Below, piece by piece: positions 15,927 through 24,337 of a DNA stretch of 35,741 bases. The stretch lies in the NCBI GenBank assembly GCA_015066955.1, contig SVNJ01000003.1, positions 1 to 35,741 on the forward strand. Reading direction: 5' to 3'. The stretch's first letter is position 1; the number at the start of each line of letters is the position of its first letter. Origin of the DNA: Ruminococcus sp. (GTDB taxonomy: Bacteria > Bacillota > Clostridia > Oscillospirales > Ruminococcaceae). The translations under genes were made by a program, and so were the position numbers. Under the pieces are notes generated by a model. The model made no database searches, was not told the DNA's origin, and worked only from the letters and a program-made list of their open reading frames with translations.

Positions 15927-16083
15927 ATTGCTCCCCCAACTAACTCCTGGATTTTTTCTTTCGCTTGGGAAGCAAAATTTTGCGTCATCAACCTTGACAT
16001 ACGTCAGTATGCCTGCGGTTTCTTCCTTGACTTTTGCTCCCCAAGCTTCATAAAATTCTTCAAGAGTTAATCGGTGGAGCAAT
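15927..16083 (-). mobile_element. 157-bp MITE-like inverted-repeat element, copy 2
   Basis: Read on the minus strand it begins ATTGCTCCACCGATTAACTC and ends GTTAGTTGGGGGAGCAAT. It has exactly the same length as copy 1 and about 90% identity. The central stem CATAC/GTATG is kept while its loop differs (TGAC instead of TTTC). It lies between the LexA-operator promoter (16142-16170) and the coiled-coil gene (start 15890), so it is part of the leader of that transcript. Its GGGGGAGCAAT end faces the gene, as in copy 1. Confidence 0.85.
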
Positions 16084-16112
16084 AACACCGCACAAAGTGC
16101 AAGGCAGCTGTT

Positions 16113-16125
16113 CGAACATTCGTTC
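16113..16125. promoter_or_regulatory. LexA (SOS) box 2
   Basis: CGAACATTCGTTC contains a perfect GAAC-N4-GTTC core of the Gram-positive LexA/DinR operator. It lies about 10-22 bases downstream of the predicted start of transcription of the minus-strand operon. Confidence 0.72.
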
Positions 16126-16141
16126 TTTATTCCTTATTGAT

Positions 16142-16170
16142 ATTATAAAACAAATGTTCGGTTTTGTCAA
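16142..16170 (-). promoter_or_regulatory. Consensus sigma-A promoter with LexA box in spacer
   Basis: Minus-strand TTGACA (16165-16170), exactly 17 bases, TATAAT (16142-16147): both hexamers match consensus. The spacer contains CGAACATTTGTT (16149-16160 on the plus strand), a GAAC-N4-GTTT LexA-like box, so repressor would block polymerase. Together with the second box at 16113-16125 this predicts DNA-damage induction of the downstream genes. Confidence 0.82.
16149..16160. promoter_or_regulatory. LexA (SOS) box 1, inside the promoter spacer
   Basis: Minus strand CGAACATTTGTT: a GAAC-N4-GTT match to clostridial LexA sites, located between -35 and -10. It is 24 bases from box 2. Confidence 0.68.
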
Positions 16171-16279
16171 GAGGATCCCGTTATTTTTATTTTTTATCAG
16201 ATAAGCCGCAAAGCTCTGCCTTTATTATGTAAAAAAATCACAAAAGCCCGAAAAACAAGATTTGGATATTACATAATCA

Positions 16280-16308
16280 TTGACAACGAAGGCAAAATGG
16301 GATATAAT
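16280..16308 (+). promoter_or_regulatory. Promoter of the SGNH hydrolase gene
   Basis: TTGACA (16280-16285), 17 bases, TATAAT (16303-16308). It is divergent from the SOS-type promoter; the 109 bases between the two -35 boxes are AT-rich with no further feature recognised. The leader is about 70 bases. Confidence 0.82.
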
Positions 16309-16386
16309 GTTACTATTAAGGCAAAAACGCAGAACCTATTATGCGTATCTGCCGTAAACACAAAAATATCAGGAGGACTAAACACT

Positions 16387-18231
16387 ATGAAGAAAATTTT
16401 ATCCGCTGTTGCAGCTGTAGCTGTCGGTGCTGCTTCTCTCACAGCAAGCGTATATGCTGCTGAAACAAAAACAGCTTCCGGAACAGAGGAAACTCTCGTT
16501 GTTCTTGGTGACAGCATTGCTTCCGGCTACAACAACGCAGAAACAGTTGAGTACAACTTCGGCGCACTCGTTGGTGACTACCTCAACTATGACGTTCAGA
16601 ATTACGCTGTTCCCGGCAAAACATCAACAGAGCTTTATGAGGACCTCAACTTCGGCAACGATATGGATGCGTTGATCGGCGTTCTTGATGCTGACACTAT
16701 CGTAATCTCAATCGGCGGAAACGACCTTATTGATGCTGCAAAGAAAATGATTCCCGAGTACTGCGATTCATTCTCACTTCTTGCTGACGGCTATACAGCA
16801 GCAGACGTTGAAGCTCTCATCAACTCAAAGCCCACAAGTGAATTCAGCATGGCTGACCTCAAGGGTGCAATGGCTATGGTTGACAAGTCCAAGCTCAATG
16901 CTCTTACAGCTTCAAACATTCTCAATCAGGCACTCACTGACTTTATCGGCGGCTATACTCCCGGCGGTGTTATATACGATACAATTCTCCCCAACACAAA
17001 AGCTATTATCGAAACAATCAATATGTACAACCCCAGTGCTGAAATAGTAATCCAGACTGTTTATCAGCCTCTCCAGCTTTCAGACGCATTCATCGAGCAG
17101 TATTTCGGTGAAGGTGCAAAATACGGAAAGTATGCTTCATACGTTGATCTTGCTCGTCAGCAGCTTATGGAAAAGGTTATGGCAAGCTATGCAGACGGTC
17201 TCTACATCGCTCAGCGTGACCTCGCAGCAGCTGGTATTGATGTTGTTGTAGCAGACGTTTATGCAGAGTTCACAGCTCTCGAAACAACAGAGGGCAGAGA
17301 GCACTGGAAGGATACAGCACCTTCTTCACCCAACACAGCAAAGCCTTACTTCGCAGACCTTTCAAAAGATAACAGAGGTTCAACATACTTCTTTACTTCC
17401 ACAGAGACAAAGAAGGACTTCCACCCCAATCAGGCAGGTCACATTGCTATCGCAGCTGCAATCCTTGAACAGCTCGGCGACCTCCACGATGCAGACAGCA
17501 CAAGCCTTATGAGAGTTGCTTACGACAGCGTTGGCAAGGAATTCCCGGGCACTGCTCTTGAAACATACAACACTGTAGTTGGTGCACTTACAGATGTTCC
17601 TACCGAACCAGTACCTGACTACACTACAGCACTCGAATATGACAACTCTCCTATGACTGTAGGCGAAACAAGAGCAATCAGATTCTATCACCCTGAGACA
17701 CTTGCAGCTGCAATGGCTGAGATTTCAGAGGTTTCAAGCAACATTACATACACATACGAAGAAGGCAGCGATACAATATACATTACTGCAAACGCAGCAG
17801 GAACAGCTAAGATGTATGTTCGTGAAGCCGATTGTGCATTCGGTGCATACGTAACTATTGAAGTAAACGAAGCAGCAACAACCACAACTACCACAACAAC
17901 AACTACCACAACTACAGAAACAACAACTACAACAACCGAGCCTACTGTAGAGCCTACAGAGCCTATTACAACTGAGCCTGCCGTTGACTTCCTTCTCGGT
18001 GACGCAAACCTCGATACATTCATCGATTCAAGTGACGCTTCAAAGGTTCTTGCAGCATACGCTCTCGTTGCTACAGGCGGAGAAACTCCTCTCAACGAAA
18101 CACAGCAGCTTGCAGCTGACGTAAACGCTGACAACGCTGTTGACGCAAGCGATGCTTCAACAATTCTCAGCTACTATGCTTACATTGCTACAGGCGGAGA
18201 GCTTTCACTCCCTGATTTCATGGCAAAGTAA
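16387..18231 (+). CDS. Secreted SGNH/GDSL hydrolase with C-terminal type I dockerin
   Basis: Probably a carbohydrate esterase or lipase attached to a cellulosome-like scaffold. The 614 residues run as follows. A signal peptide (1-24, ending SVYA). An SGNH domain with the nucleophile in GDSIASG (Ser43), SIGGND (about 109-113) and the DFH dyad (Asp344, His346). A beta-rich region resembling an Ig-like domain (about 415-495). A Thr-rich linker with TTTTTTETTTTTTEPT (about 497-533). A dockerin with two calcium-loop repeats, GDANLDTFIDSSDASKVL and ADVNADNAVDASDASTIL. AGGAGG lies 10 bases before the ATG; the frame upstream has no signal sequence and overlaps the promoter. It is monocistronic. Confidence 0.93.
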   Translation: MKKILSAVAAVAVGAASLTASVYAAETKTASGTEETLVVLGDSIASGYNNAETVEYNFGALVGDYLNYDVQNYAVPGKTSTELYEDLNFGNDMDALIGVLDADTIVISIGGNDLIDAAKKMIPEYCDSFSLLADGYTAADVEALINSKPTSEFSMADLKGAMAMVDKSKLNALTASNILNQALTDFIGGYTPGGVIYDTILPNTKAIIETINMYNPSAEIVIQTVYQPLQLSDAFIEQYFGEGAKYGKYASYVDLARQQLMEKVMASYADGLYIAQRDLAAAGIDVVVADVYAEFTALETTEGREHWKDTAPSSPNTAKPYFADLSKDNRGSTYFFTSTETKKDFHPNQAGHIAIAAAILEQLGDLHDADSTSLMRVAYDSVGKEFPGTALETYNTVVGALTDVPTEPVPDYTTALEYDNSPMTVGETRAIRFYHPETLAAAMAEISEVSSNITYTYEEGSDTIYITANAAGTAKMYVREADCAFGAYVTIEVNEAATTTTTTTTTTTTTETTTTTTEPTVEPTEPITTEPAVDFLLGDANLDTFIDSSDASKVLAAYALVATGGETPLNETQQLAADVNADNAVDASDASTILSYYAYIATGGELSLPDFMAK

Positions 18232-18248
18232 ATCTTGATACTAAACAC

Positions 18249-18274
18249 AAAGGGCAGCCATACGGCTGCCCTTT
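18249..18274. terminator. Bidirectional terminator between SGNH gene and uvrC
   Basis: Stem AAAGGGCAGCC with GGCTGCCCTTT. The two genes converge on it (stops at 18231 and 18287). Tails on both strands are short in T, but the position and stem strength fit shared termination. Confidence 0.8.
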
Positions 18275-18286
18275 AATCATATTCTG

Positions 18287-20107
18287 TTACATATCTTGCA
18301 CAAGCTCCCATAGCTCCTGACCGATTTCGCTGTTAACTCCTGCGGCTTTTGCAAGCTCCTCTGCCGTTGCCTTTTTCAGATTCTCAATGGTTTTGAATTC
18401 CAGCATAAGCTTTGCCGCCTTTTTGTCGCCGATACCTCTTACCGACGTAAGCTCTGACTTGTAGGTTTTCTTTTTGTGACGTGAATGCATGAAGCTTACG
18501 GAAAAGCGGTGCACCTCGTCCTGTATTCTCGTAACAAGCATGAATGCGGATTTCAGATTGTTTATCTGTATCTCATTTCCTCCTGCGGCAATTGCTCTTG
18601 TACGGTGCTTGCTGTCCTTGACCATACCGAATACAGGAATAGCCAGTCCAAGTTCACGTATAACGGGCTGAACCGCACTTACGTGACCTTTGCCGCCGTC
18701 AAGAAGTATAAGGTCGGGAGTTCTGCTGAAATATTCATCGTCCTTATCATTGAGGTGAAGCAGTCTGCGGCGGAGAACCTCCTGCATACTGCCGTAATCA
18801 TTCTGATACTCCTGCTCCTTGATGGTGAATCTCTTATACGCCTTTTTCAGCGGTCTGCCGTCCTCGAAAACAATCATACCCGCTACCATTGATTCGGAGG
18901 AGAGGTTTGAAATATCGTAAGCCTCGATATATTTCGGGGGCTTTTCAAGTCCGAGAAGACGTCCGAGCTCTTCAAGTGCAATTACCTCCTTGCCTGTGCG
19001 GTTATTACGCAGTGCCGCATGCTCCGCACTGTTGTTTTTCGCAAGACGAAGAAGCTCCATAAGCCTTCCCCTCTGCGGCTGCCACAGCTTTACGCTCTTT
19101 CCCGACTGCTGAGAGAGAAGCTCCTCAATAAGTGCAGACTCTTCGGGAATATGGTCAACTATAACAGCTTTCGGAATATCCGTCCGCCCGTGATAAAACT
19201 GAAACATAAAAACGCTCAGTATATCCTCGCCGCTTTCAGGCGGTGCAAACTCAAATACAGCCTTGTCAAAAAGCCGGTTTTCACGGTACATCAGTACTGA
19301 TATAAAAATACCGCCGTCTGATTCGGCAATGCCTATAACGTCTGCTGAACGCACTCCGCTGTTGATGATTTTCTGCTTCTCGGAAGCCTTCTTTACTGCA
19401 TTTATCCTGTCACGGAGTACTGCCGCACGCTCAAAATCAAGGCGTTCTGCGGCGTCGTTCATTTCCTTTTCCATACGTTCAACAGAGTCGGTACTGCCGT
19501 TTTTGATATAATCTATCGCCTGTGCAATAGTTTTGCAGTAGCTCGCCTGAGAAATTTTGCCTCTGCACAAGCCCATGCACATTTTTATATGGTAGTTGAG
19601 GCAGGGACGTCCCTTGCCGAAATCCTGCGGAAATTTCTTATGGCAGGTAGGAAGCATAAATACTCTGTTAGCCTCGCTTACTGCTTCCTTTGTGATGAAG
19701 CCGCTTGTATACGGACCGAGATACTCGCCTGCCTCTTTGGTATTCTTTTCGGCGGTAATGCGTGGGTAATCCTCTTTGGATATACGTATATAGTGATAAC
19801 CCTTATCGTCCTTAAGGAGGATATTGTATTTCGGCTTGTGCTGTTTAATGAGACTGCATTCAAGAAGAAGCGCCTCATATTCGCTGTCAGTTACGATAAA
19901 ATCGTAATCGTAGACGTTGGAAACCATTGCCGCAACCTTCGGTAAATGGTCGGGATTCTCTCTGAAATAGCTTGTTACACGCTTTTTCAGATTTTTTGCC
20001 TTGCCGATATAAATTATCGCATATTCACGGTTCTTCATGATGTATACACCGGGAGAAGCCGTAAGCTTGGAGGTTTTTTCTCTCAGATATGGTAATCTTG
20101 GGTTCAT
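18287..20107 (-). CDS. uvrC: Excinuclease ABC subunit C
   Basis: Makes the two incisions in nucleotide excision repair together with UvrB. The order is a GIY-YIG nuclease domain (GVYIMKNREYAIIYIGKAKN), the conserved cysteines around PCLNYHIKMCMGLC, a UVR helix pair (about 205-235), an RNase H-like nuclease domain (AYDISNLSSESMVAG, DLILLDGGKGH) and a C-terminal helix-hairpin-helix (SVRGIGDKKAAKLM). It has 606 residues. The start is placed at an ATG at 20107, with AAAAGGTG 8 bases upstream; a GTG three codons earlier is the alternative. No LexA box was seen upstream. The multi-hairpin repeat copy B lies 43 bases before the gene. Confidence 0.97.
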   Translation of the reverse strand: MNPRLPYLREKTSKLTASPGVYIMKNREYAIIYIGKAKNLKKRVTSYFRENPDHLPKVAAMVSNVYDYDFIVTDSEYEALLLECSLIKQHKPKYNILLKDDKGYHYIRISKEDYPRITAEKNTKEAGEYLGPYTSGFITKEAVSEANRVFMLPTCHKKFPQDFGKGRPCLNYHIKMCMGLCRGKISQASYCKTIAQAIDYIKNGSTDSVERMEKEMNDAAERLDFERAAVLRDRINAVKKASEKQKIINSGVRSADVIGIAESDGGIFISVLMYRENRLFDKAVFEFAPPESGEDILSVFMFQFYHGRTDIPKAVIVDHIPEESALIEELLSQQSGKSVKLWQPQRGRLMELLRLAKNNSAEHAALRNNRTGKEVIALEELGRLLGLEKPPKYIEAYDISNLSSESMVAGMIVFEDGRPLKKAYKRFTIKEQEYQNDYGSMQEVLRRRLLHLNDKDDEYFSRTPDLILLDGGKGHVSAVQPVIRELGLAIPVFGMVKDSKHRTRAIAAGGNEIQINNLKSAFMLVTRIQDEVHRFSVSFMHSRHKKKTYKSELTSVRGIGDKKAAKLMLEFKTIENLKKATAEELAKAAGVNSEIGQELWELVQDM

Positions 20108-20150
20108 AAACTTCACCTTTTAAATTTATATTTATCAGTTAATAATGCTG

Positions 20151-20330
20151 AAAGTTTCGGTCAAGCCTTTTCAAAGGCTTGCGGATTCCAAAGGCAGAGC
20201 CTTTGGTCGCTCTCCGCAGAGAGCGAAACTTCCCTTGCCTTAAGAAGCGCTCCGCAAGGGGTGAATTCAAAAACAGTCCAGTGGACTGTTTTTGAAGAGG
20301 GGACGCCCTGCAAGAGAGGGCGTCCCCTTT
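20151..20330 (-). repeat. Multi-hairpin dispersed repeat (about 180 bp), copy B
   Basis: Inverted copy of the block at 10963-11140, with the same series of hairpins in the same order when read on the minus strand. It lies between the terminator of the TPR gene and uvrC. Differences from copy A include CCAGTGG instead of CCGCAGG in one loop. No TSD was recognised. Confidence 0.88.
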
Positions 20331-20351
20331 CAATAGCATCAATATAAACCT

Positions 20352-20378
20352 ACAGGCTGACGATAAACGTCAGCCTGT
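20352..20378 (-). terminator. Hairpin terminator of the TPR gene
   Basis: A perfect 11-bp stem, ACAGGCTGACG with CGTCAGCCTGT, and a five-base loop, 6 bases past the stop at 20385. The minus-strand tail (AGGTTTATATT) is only moderately T-rich. Confidence 0.65.
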
Positions 20379-20384
20379 TATGTC

Positions 20385-21473
20385 TTAGCTTTCGGGGTTT
20401 TCATTAACCGTTCTTGTGATATTCGGCTTTTCTTCCGCAGACTCTGTGCGTGGTGCAAACTGTGGTGCATTCGGCTCATATCTGAGAATCATGTCCCTGA
20501 TTTTGTCATCACGGGTAAGATTATAAAGAAGCTTCAGTGCGTTGAGTGCATTCGGAATATCATTCTTCAAGAGAAGATTGCTTGCAAGCTGTGCAGCTGA
20601 CTCGATTACCCTCTTGTCGGGGCCGAACTCAATTTCGTACTTCTTCATAACAGCCATAATCTGCTCGTGAGTAGGCGGAATAATGGGAGTGCCCTTACGC
20701 TCCGCAATACCCTTAAGCTCTATAGGAACAGCAGGGTGCGGTGCAAACTTGACGCTTGCCGTATAGAATGCAACAGCGTCGTCAAGCTCACCGATTTCAA
20801 AGCAGATATAGCCCATATTCGCATAACATCTTGCAATTGCAACAGGTGAGGAAGCAACCTTAAGTGTATCCTGAGTAATTTCAATAAGCTTCTTTTTGTT
20901 TTTCAGAAGCTTATAAACCTCTGCGAGCTCAAACTTCGGACCGCAGTCAAGGGGGTTGTACTCCATAGCCTTCTGAAGAATCGGAATAGCGTCAAGAGTT
21001 GAACCTGTATCGATAAGAATATAAGCGTATGTTGTGATGTATGTTGCAAAATCAAAAGGTGTGCGATGGAGAGTTTTCTCGGGCTTATAGAGAAGATGAT
21101 ACAGATTATCCTCAAAGAGGTTTCTTAGAGAAACAAACTTTGACGTTTCTGTTTCACGGTATTCCTCAGTAATCTTAAGATAAAGCTTTTCCGCAAGAGA
21201 CTTTGCCTCAATCATTTCCTTTGCATTGATATGCTCAACAATTTTCTTATGAACATTATCAAGGCGGACTCCGTCTATATGTGTAAGTCTTTCGATTTCT
21301 TCCCTCTGCTCCTGAGGCATGATTTCGTTAATCAGCTCGCCGACAGCTCTTACGCCGTCCGCATTTTCTTCACGAACGAACTTTTCGCCCTCTTCTCTGA
21401 GCATTTTCGAGTCCTCTTCATAAGAACCCTTGAGCTTTTCTCTCAATGCTTTTAATATATCGTTATATTCCAT
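20385..21473 (-). CDS. Tetratricopeptide-repeat protein
   Basis: A 362-residue cytosolic protein of unknown function. The middle (about 130-260) has helix-turn-helix repeats of TPR type, such as DAIPILQKAMEYNPLDCGPK and MGYICFEIGELDDAVAFYTA. The N-terminal part is highly charged (KALREKLKGSYEEDSKMLRE) and the C-terminus is Pro/Glu-rich and probably disordered. GAGG lies about 11 bases before the ATG. It follows the disordered zinc-finger protein gene by 111 bases, with a hairpin between. TPRs normally mediate protein contacts, so an interaction with its disordered neighbour is possible but only inferred. Confidence 0.85.
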   Translation of the reverse strand: MEYNDILKALREKLKGSYEEDSKMLREEGEKFVREENADGVRAVGELINEIMPQEQREEIERLTHIDGVRLDNVHKKIVEHINAKEMIEAKSLAEKLYLKITEEYRETETSKFVSLRNLFEDNLYHLLYKPEKTLHRTPFDFATYITTYAYILIDTGSTLDAIPILQKAMEYNPLDCGPKFELAEVYKLLKNKKKLIEITQDTLKVASSPVAIARCYANMGYICFEIGELDDAVAFYTASVKFAPHPAVPIELKGIAERKGTPIIPPTHEQIMAVMKKYEIEFGPDKRVIESAAQLASNLLLKNDIPNALNALKLLYNLTRDDKIRDMILRYEPNAPQFAPRTESAEEKPNITRTVNENPES

Positions 21474-21534
21474 TTGTGGTAATCCTCATTTCGAATGTGT
21501 AATAAAGCTGTCCCTTATGCCATTTTATCGGCAG

Positions 21535-21561
21535 AACTCTGACAGGTTTTCTGTCAGAGTT
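21535..21561 (-). other. Perfect 11-bp hairpin between two minus-strand genes
   Basis: AACTCTGACAG pairs with CTGTCAGAGTT around a five-base loop. It follows the disordered-protein gene (stop 21585) and precedes the TPR gene. There is no T-tract on the minus strand, so it may be a weak terminator, attenuator or processing site. Confidence 0.6.
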
Positions 21562-21584
21562 CGTGGGATTAATATAAAACGTTA

Positions 21585-24044
21585 TCAGAAGCCTCTCTTT
21601 GCAAGATCCTTCTTGAATTTCTGGTCAATCTTGTCCTGCTTTTTCTTAGCCTTAAGCTCAGCCTTTGTAAGCGGTCTGTCAGGCTCTGCGGACTTCTTCG
21701 GAGCGGAAGCACTTCTTGAAGATGTTCTTGTAGGTGCCTTGTACTCTTCAAATACAGGAACAGCCTTGTCTAAATTCTGCTTCTTCTTGATTGAATCATC
21801 GCCCATTGTTGAAAGGATATCCTCGATTGATTCGAGTACAGGCATCTGATTGCCTTCCATTTCAAAGATATTCTTTGTGCTCTTTTCCTTTGATACAGCA
21901 ACGGCATTTGCAACAGACTTAGGCATAGCCTTGCGCTTTTCTGTAGCAATCTTGGAGATATTTACACCGCTTGTGCCTCTCTGTCCGTATATAGGCTGCA
22001 TAGGACGCATTGGCTGTACGGGAGGTACAGGCATAGGTGCAGGCTGTACGGGTGCTGTCGGCTGTACGGGTGCTGTCGGCTGTACGGGTGCTGTCGGCTG
22101 AACGGGTGCAGGTTCAGGCTGAACAGGTGCTGGTGCAGGAGCTGTATATTCGGGCTGTACAGGAGCTACGGGCTGAACAGGCTGTGCCATAGGCGCAGGC
22201 TGTACGGGAGCAGCCATCTGCTGCGGCATCTGTACACCACCCGGATAGCCCATATTCTGAACAGGCATAAACATCGGCTGGCCGTTCTGGTCGTAGCCTA
22301 CAAGCTGTGACTGAACGTAATTATATACAGGCTGACCATTTACATCGTATCCTGCAAACTGAGGAACAGTAACAAATACAGGCTGCTCTGCCATAGGTGC
22401 AGGTGCAGGCTGACGTGTTGCAATCTCATCAGCGAATACGGGTGTGCTGTATACATGCATATTCTGCTTTTTCTCAGTTTCTGCAGGCTTTACAGGCTCT
22501 GGTTCAGCAACTGGCTCGGGCTCTGCTTCAGCTACAGGCTCAGGCTCTGCTTCAACAACTGGCTCAGGCTCTGCTTCAACAACTGGCTCAGGCTCTGCTT
22601 CAACTACAGGCTCGGGCTGTGCCTCAGCTACAGGCTCGGGCTGTGCCTCAGCTACAGGCTCGGGCTCTGCTTCAGCTACAGGCTCAGGCTCTGCTGCAGC
22701 TACAGGCTCAGGCTCTGCTACAACTACAAGCTCAGGCTCTGCTGCAGCTACAGGCTCGGGCTGTGCCTCTTCAAATCCGAACAACTGATTTGCAACAGTA
22801 TCCCAGTCAGCAGCAATTTCTTCATCAGATCCAGCTGCTTCTTCAACTGTCCCGGCTTCAACAACCTCTTCAATCTCTTCGGGAGCGGCTGTAACCTCGT
22901 CCTCATTTATATCAACAACATTTTCGTCGTTGTCGTAAATGCTTGTTTCTTCGGGTACTGATTTTGCGAATATCTCCATATTATCGGAACTTCCCGACGA
23001 AATGGAGAACATCTTCATAATATCGTCGTCTGATACATCCTTCGGAGCTTCCTGTGCCTTTTCTTCCGCAGCAGCAGGAGCTGTTTCCTGTGCAGGTGCG
23101 GGAGTAAATACAGGCTCTTCGGGATTCTTGAAAATATCATTCATTTCAAGCTCATCGGGCTGAGGAGCTTCTTCCTTCTTTGCAAATGTATCCTTAGGCT
23201 CTTCGGGATGAGTGAATATATCATTCATCTCACCGTCTGTGTCAAACTGCTCTGCAGTATTTCCACTGTATCCGAACTGTGCAGGAGCTTCCTCCTGTGC
23301 AGCAGGCTCGGGCTGTACAGATGCCGGTGCAGGCTGTACAGGCTCGGGAGCACCCGGAGTCGGAATTGCAAACTGTGCAAGGAAATCGTCCTGCGGCACA
23401 GTTGCCTGAGGTGCGGGTGCAGGGGCTTCCTCCTGTGATGCAAACGGATCCTCATCCGGCTTCTCGATTGCAAACTGTGAGAGGATATCTGCAGGTGCTT
23501 TCTTTTCGGGTGCAGGTGCTTCTTCTTCCTGCTGAGGAACATTTATAGCAAACTGTGCAAGATCGTTATCGATAGCAACACCTGTGCCGGGAATTGTTTT
23601 CGGCATCGGTGCCGGTGCAGGAGCAGGCTGCTCGTTTACGGGAGCCTGAGGCGCAGGTGTGGGTGCAGGTGTGGGTGCAGGTGCTGCCTTAGGCTTTGCA
23701 GGTGCGGGAGCGGGCGCAGGAGCAGGGGCCTGAGGTGCTGTAATCTTCGCTGTGGTATTGCCGAGAGGAACGATATTCTCATCCTCGATACCCTTCTTTG
23801 CTCTTGCCTTTTCTTCCTTGATAAGACGCTGCATTTCCTTTTTATCGGCTTTAATGATTCTCTTTGCGAGAGCCGCCTTGCACTTTTCGCAGGTAAGCTC
23901 CTTAAGGTCAGTCATTTCACCTTTTTTAATGTATCTTGTAATATTTTCGGCCTTCTGCAGATTTATTCCGCAGCCTGTTTTCTTTCCGTTGTCAGTGCCG
24001 TGAACATCTTCGCCGCTTAGCGAAGTAATAAGTAGGATTTCCAT
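21585..24044 (-). CDS. Large Pro/Ala/Glu-rich disordered protein with N-terminal zinc-finger-like motif
   Basis: An 819-residue protein not recognised as a named family. Residues 1-60 hold a His/Cys array ([23 protein letters not shown]) that looks like a small zinc finger. Residues 65-105 are strongly basic/charged. The rest is low complexity: Ala-Pro runs, about ten 8-residue EPEPVAEA-type repeats (near 425-515) and three to four QPTAPV repeats (near 650-670). Spaced in the disorder are short motifs that recur: [15 protein letters not shown] and DFLAQFAI, and two EMNDIF..PEEP. The last 40 residues are Lys-rich. There is no signal peptide and no membrane segment, so it is probably cytosolic. 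GGAGG lies 6 bases before the ATG. It could act as a scaffold with repeated binding motifs. Confidence 0.83.
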   Translation of the reverse strand: MEILLITSLSGEDVHGTDNGKKTGCGINLQKAENITRYIKKGEMTDLKELTCEKCKAALAKRIIKADKKEMQRLIKEEKARAKKGIEDENIVPLGNTTAKITAPQAPAPAPAPAPAKPKAAPAPTPAPTPAPQAPVNEQPAPAPAPMPKTIPGTGVAIDNDLAQFAINVPQQEEEAPAPEKKAPADILSQFAIEKPDEDPFASQEEAPAPAPQATVPQDDFLAQFAIPTPGAPEPVQPAPASVQPEPAAQEEAPAQFGYSGNTAEQFDTDGEMNDIFTHPEEPKDTFAKKEEAPQPDELEMNDIFKNPEEPVFTPAPAQETAPAAAEEKAQEAPKDVSDDDIMKMFSISSGSSDNMEIFAKSVPEETSIYDNDENVVDINEDEVTAAPEEIEEVVEAGTVEEAAGSDEEIAADWDTVANQLFGFEEAQPEPVAAAEPELVVVAEPEPVAAAEPEPVAEAEPEPVAEAQPEPVAEAQPEPVVEAEPEPVVEAEPEPVVEAEPEPVAEAEPEPVAEPEPVKPAETEKKQNMHVYSTPVFADEIATRQPAPAPMAEQPVFVTVPQFAGYDVNGQPVYNYVQSQLVGYDQNGQPMFMPVQNMGYPGGVQMPQQMAAPVQPAPMAQPVQPVAPVQPEYTAPAPAPVQPEPAPVQPTAPVQPTAPVQPTAPVQPAPMPVPPVQPMRPMQPIYGQRGTSGVNISKIATEKRKAMPKSVANAVAVSKEKSTKNIFEMEGNQMPVLESIEDILSTMGDDSIKKKQNLDKAVPVFEEYKAPTRTSSRSASAPKKSAEPDRPLTKAELKAKKKQDKIDQKFKKDLAKRGF
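22042..22095. repeat. 18-bp tandem repeats in the disordered-protein gene
   Basis: Three identical copies of GGCTGTACGGGTGCTGTC in a row, followed by diverged ones, encode QPTAPV on the minus strand. Identity at the DNA level suggests recent slippage. Confidence 0.85.
22491..22766. repeat. 24-bp tandem repeats in the disordered-protein gene
   Basis: About eleven imperfect copies of a 24-base unit (GGCTCAGGCTCTGCTTCAAC plus four bases) encode EPEPVAEA-type octapeptides on the minus strand. Unit variants alternate between AEA, VEA and AEAQ forms. Confidence 0.85.
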
Positions 24045-24061
24045 AAGCCCTCCATCTTGCC

Positions 24062-24165
24062 GTAGCCGGTATATTCCCTATATACCGCAGGCTGCCGCTG
24101 TTTCCCGGCAGGCGGCATGCCGTTTTTTTCCGCAGCGCAGCGCAGCTTTTGCGGACTAACGTAAA
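24062..24165 (-). promoter_or_regulatory. Structured leader upstream of the disordered-protein gene
   Basis: The roughly 215-base leader between the promoter at 24267-24295 and the ATG is unusually GC-rich near the gene and holds several stems: CGGTATAT...ATATACCG (about 24070-24090), GCCG/CGGC pairs around 24094-24124, and CCGCA...TGCGG (about 24130-24154). No riboswitch class was recognised. Confidence 0.45.
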
Positions 24166-24266
24166 TTGCACGAAAAAGCCCTGTTTCCTATAACTGCCGC
24201 AGCTGACAATGAATAGAAAAAATTTCGGCAGCATTGCATTTTCGCACAAAATAATACAACAATAAT

Positions 24267-24295
24267 ATTATACATTATCCGTCACAAAAAATCAA
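24267..24295 (-). promoter_or_regulatory. Promoter of the disordered-protein/TPR genes
   Basis: Minus-strand TTGATT (24290-24295), 17 bases, TATAAT (24267-24272). Confidence 0.6.
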
Positions 24296-24337
24296 CACTT
24301 TCTTTAAAAAACTAAGTCGAAATTATACATTTTTCAA

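Noticed and set aside
16180-16279. Structured RNA between the divergent promoters
   Set aside because: AT-rich sequence with no convincing stem; only promoter elements could be supported.
16297-16386. Thirty-codon in-frame extension of the SGNH hydrolase upstream of 16387
   Set aside because: It overlaps the promoter spacer and -10 region and would hide the signal peptide; AGGAGG fits the ATG at 16387.
22491-22766. Possible CRISPR array from regularly spaced repeats
   Set aside because: Units are directly tandem, 24 bp, in frame and without unique spacers.
22397-22961. Several long plus-strand frames rich in Gln/Leu or Ala/Ser/Gly
   Set aside because: They are antisense shadows of the 24-bp tandem repeats in the disordered-protein gene.
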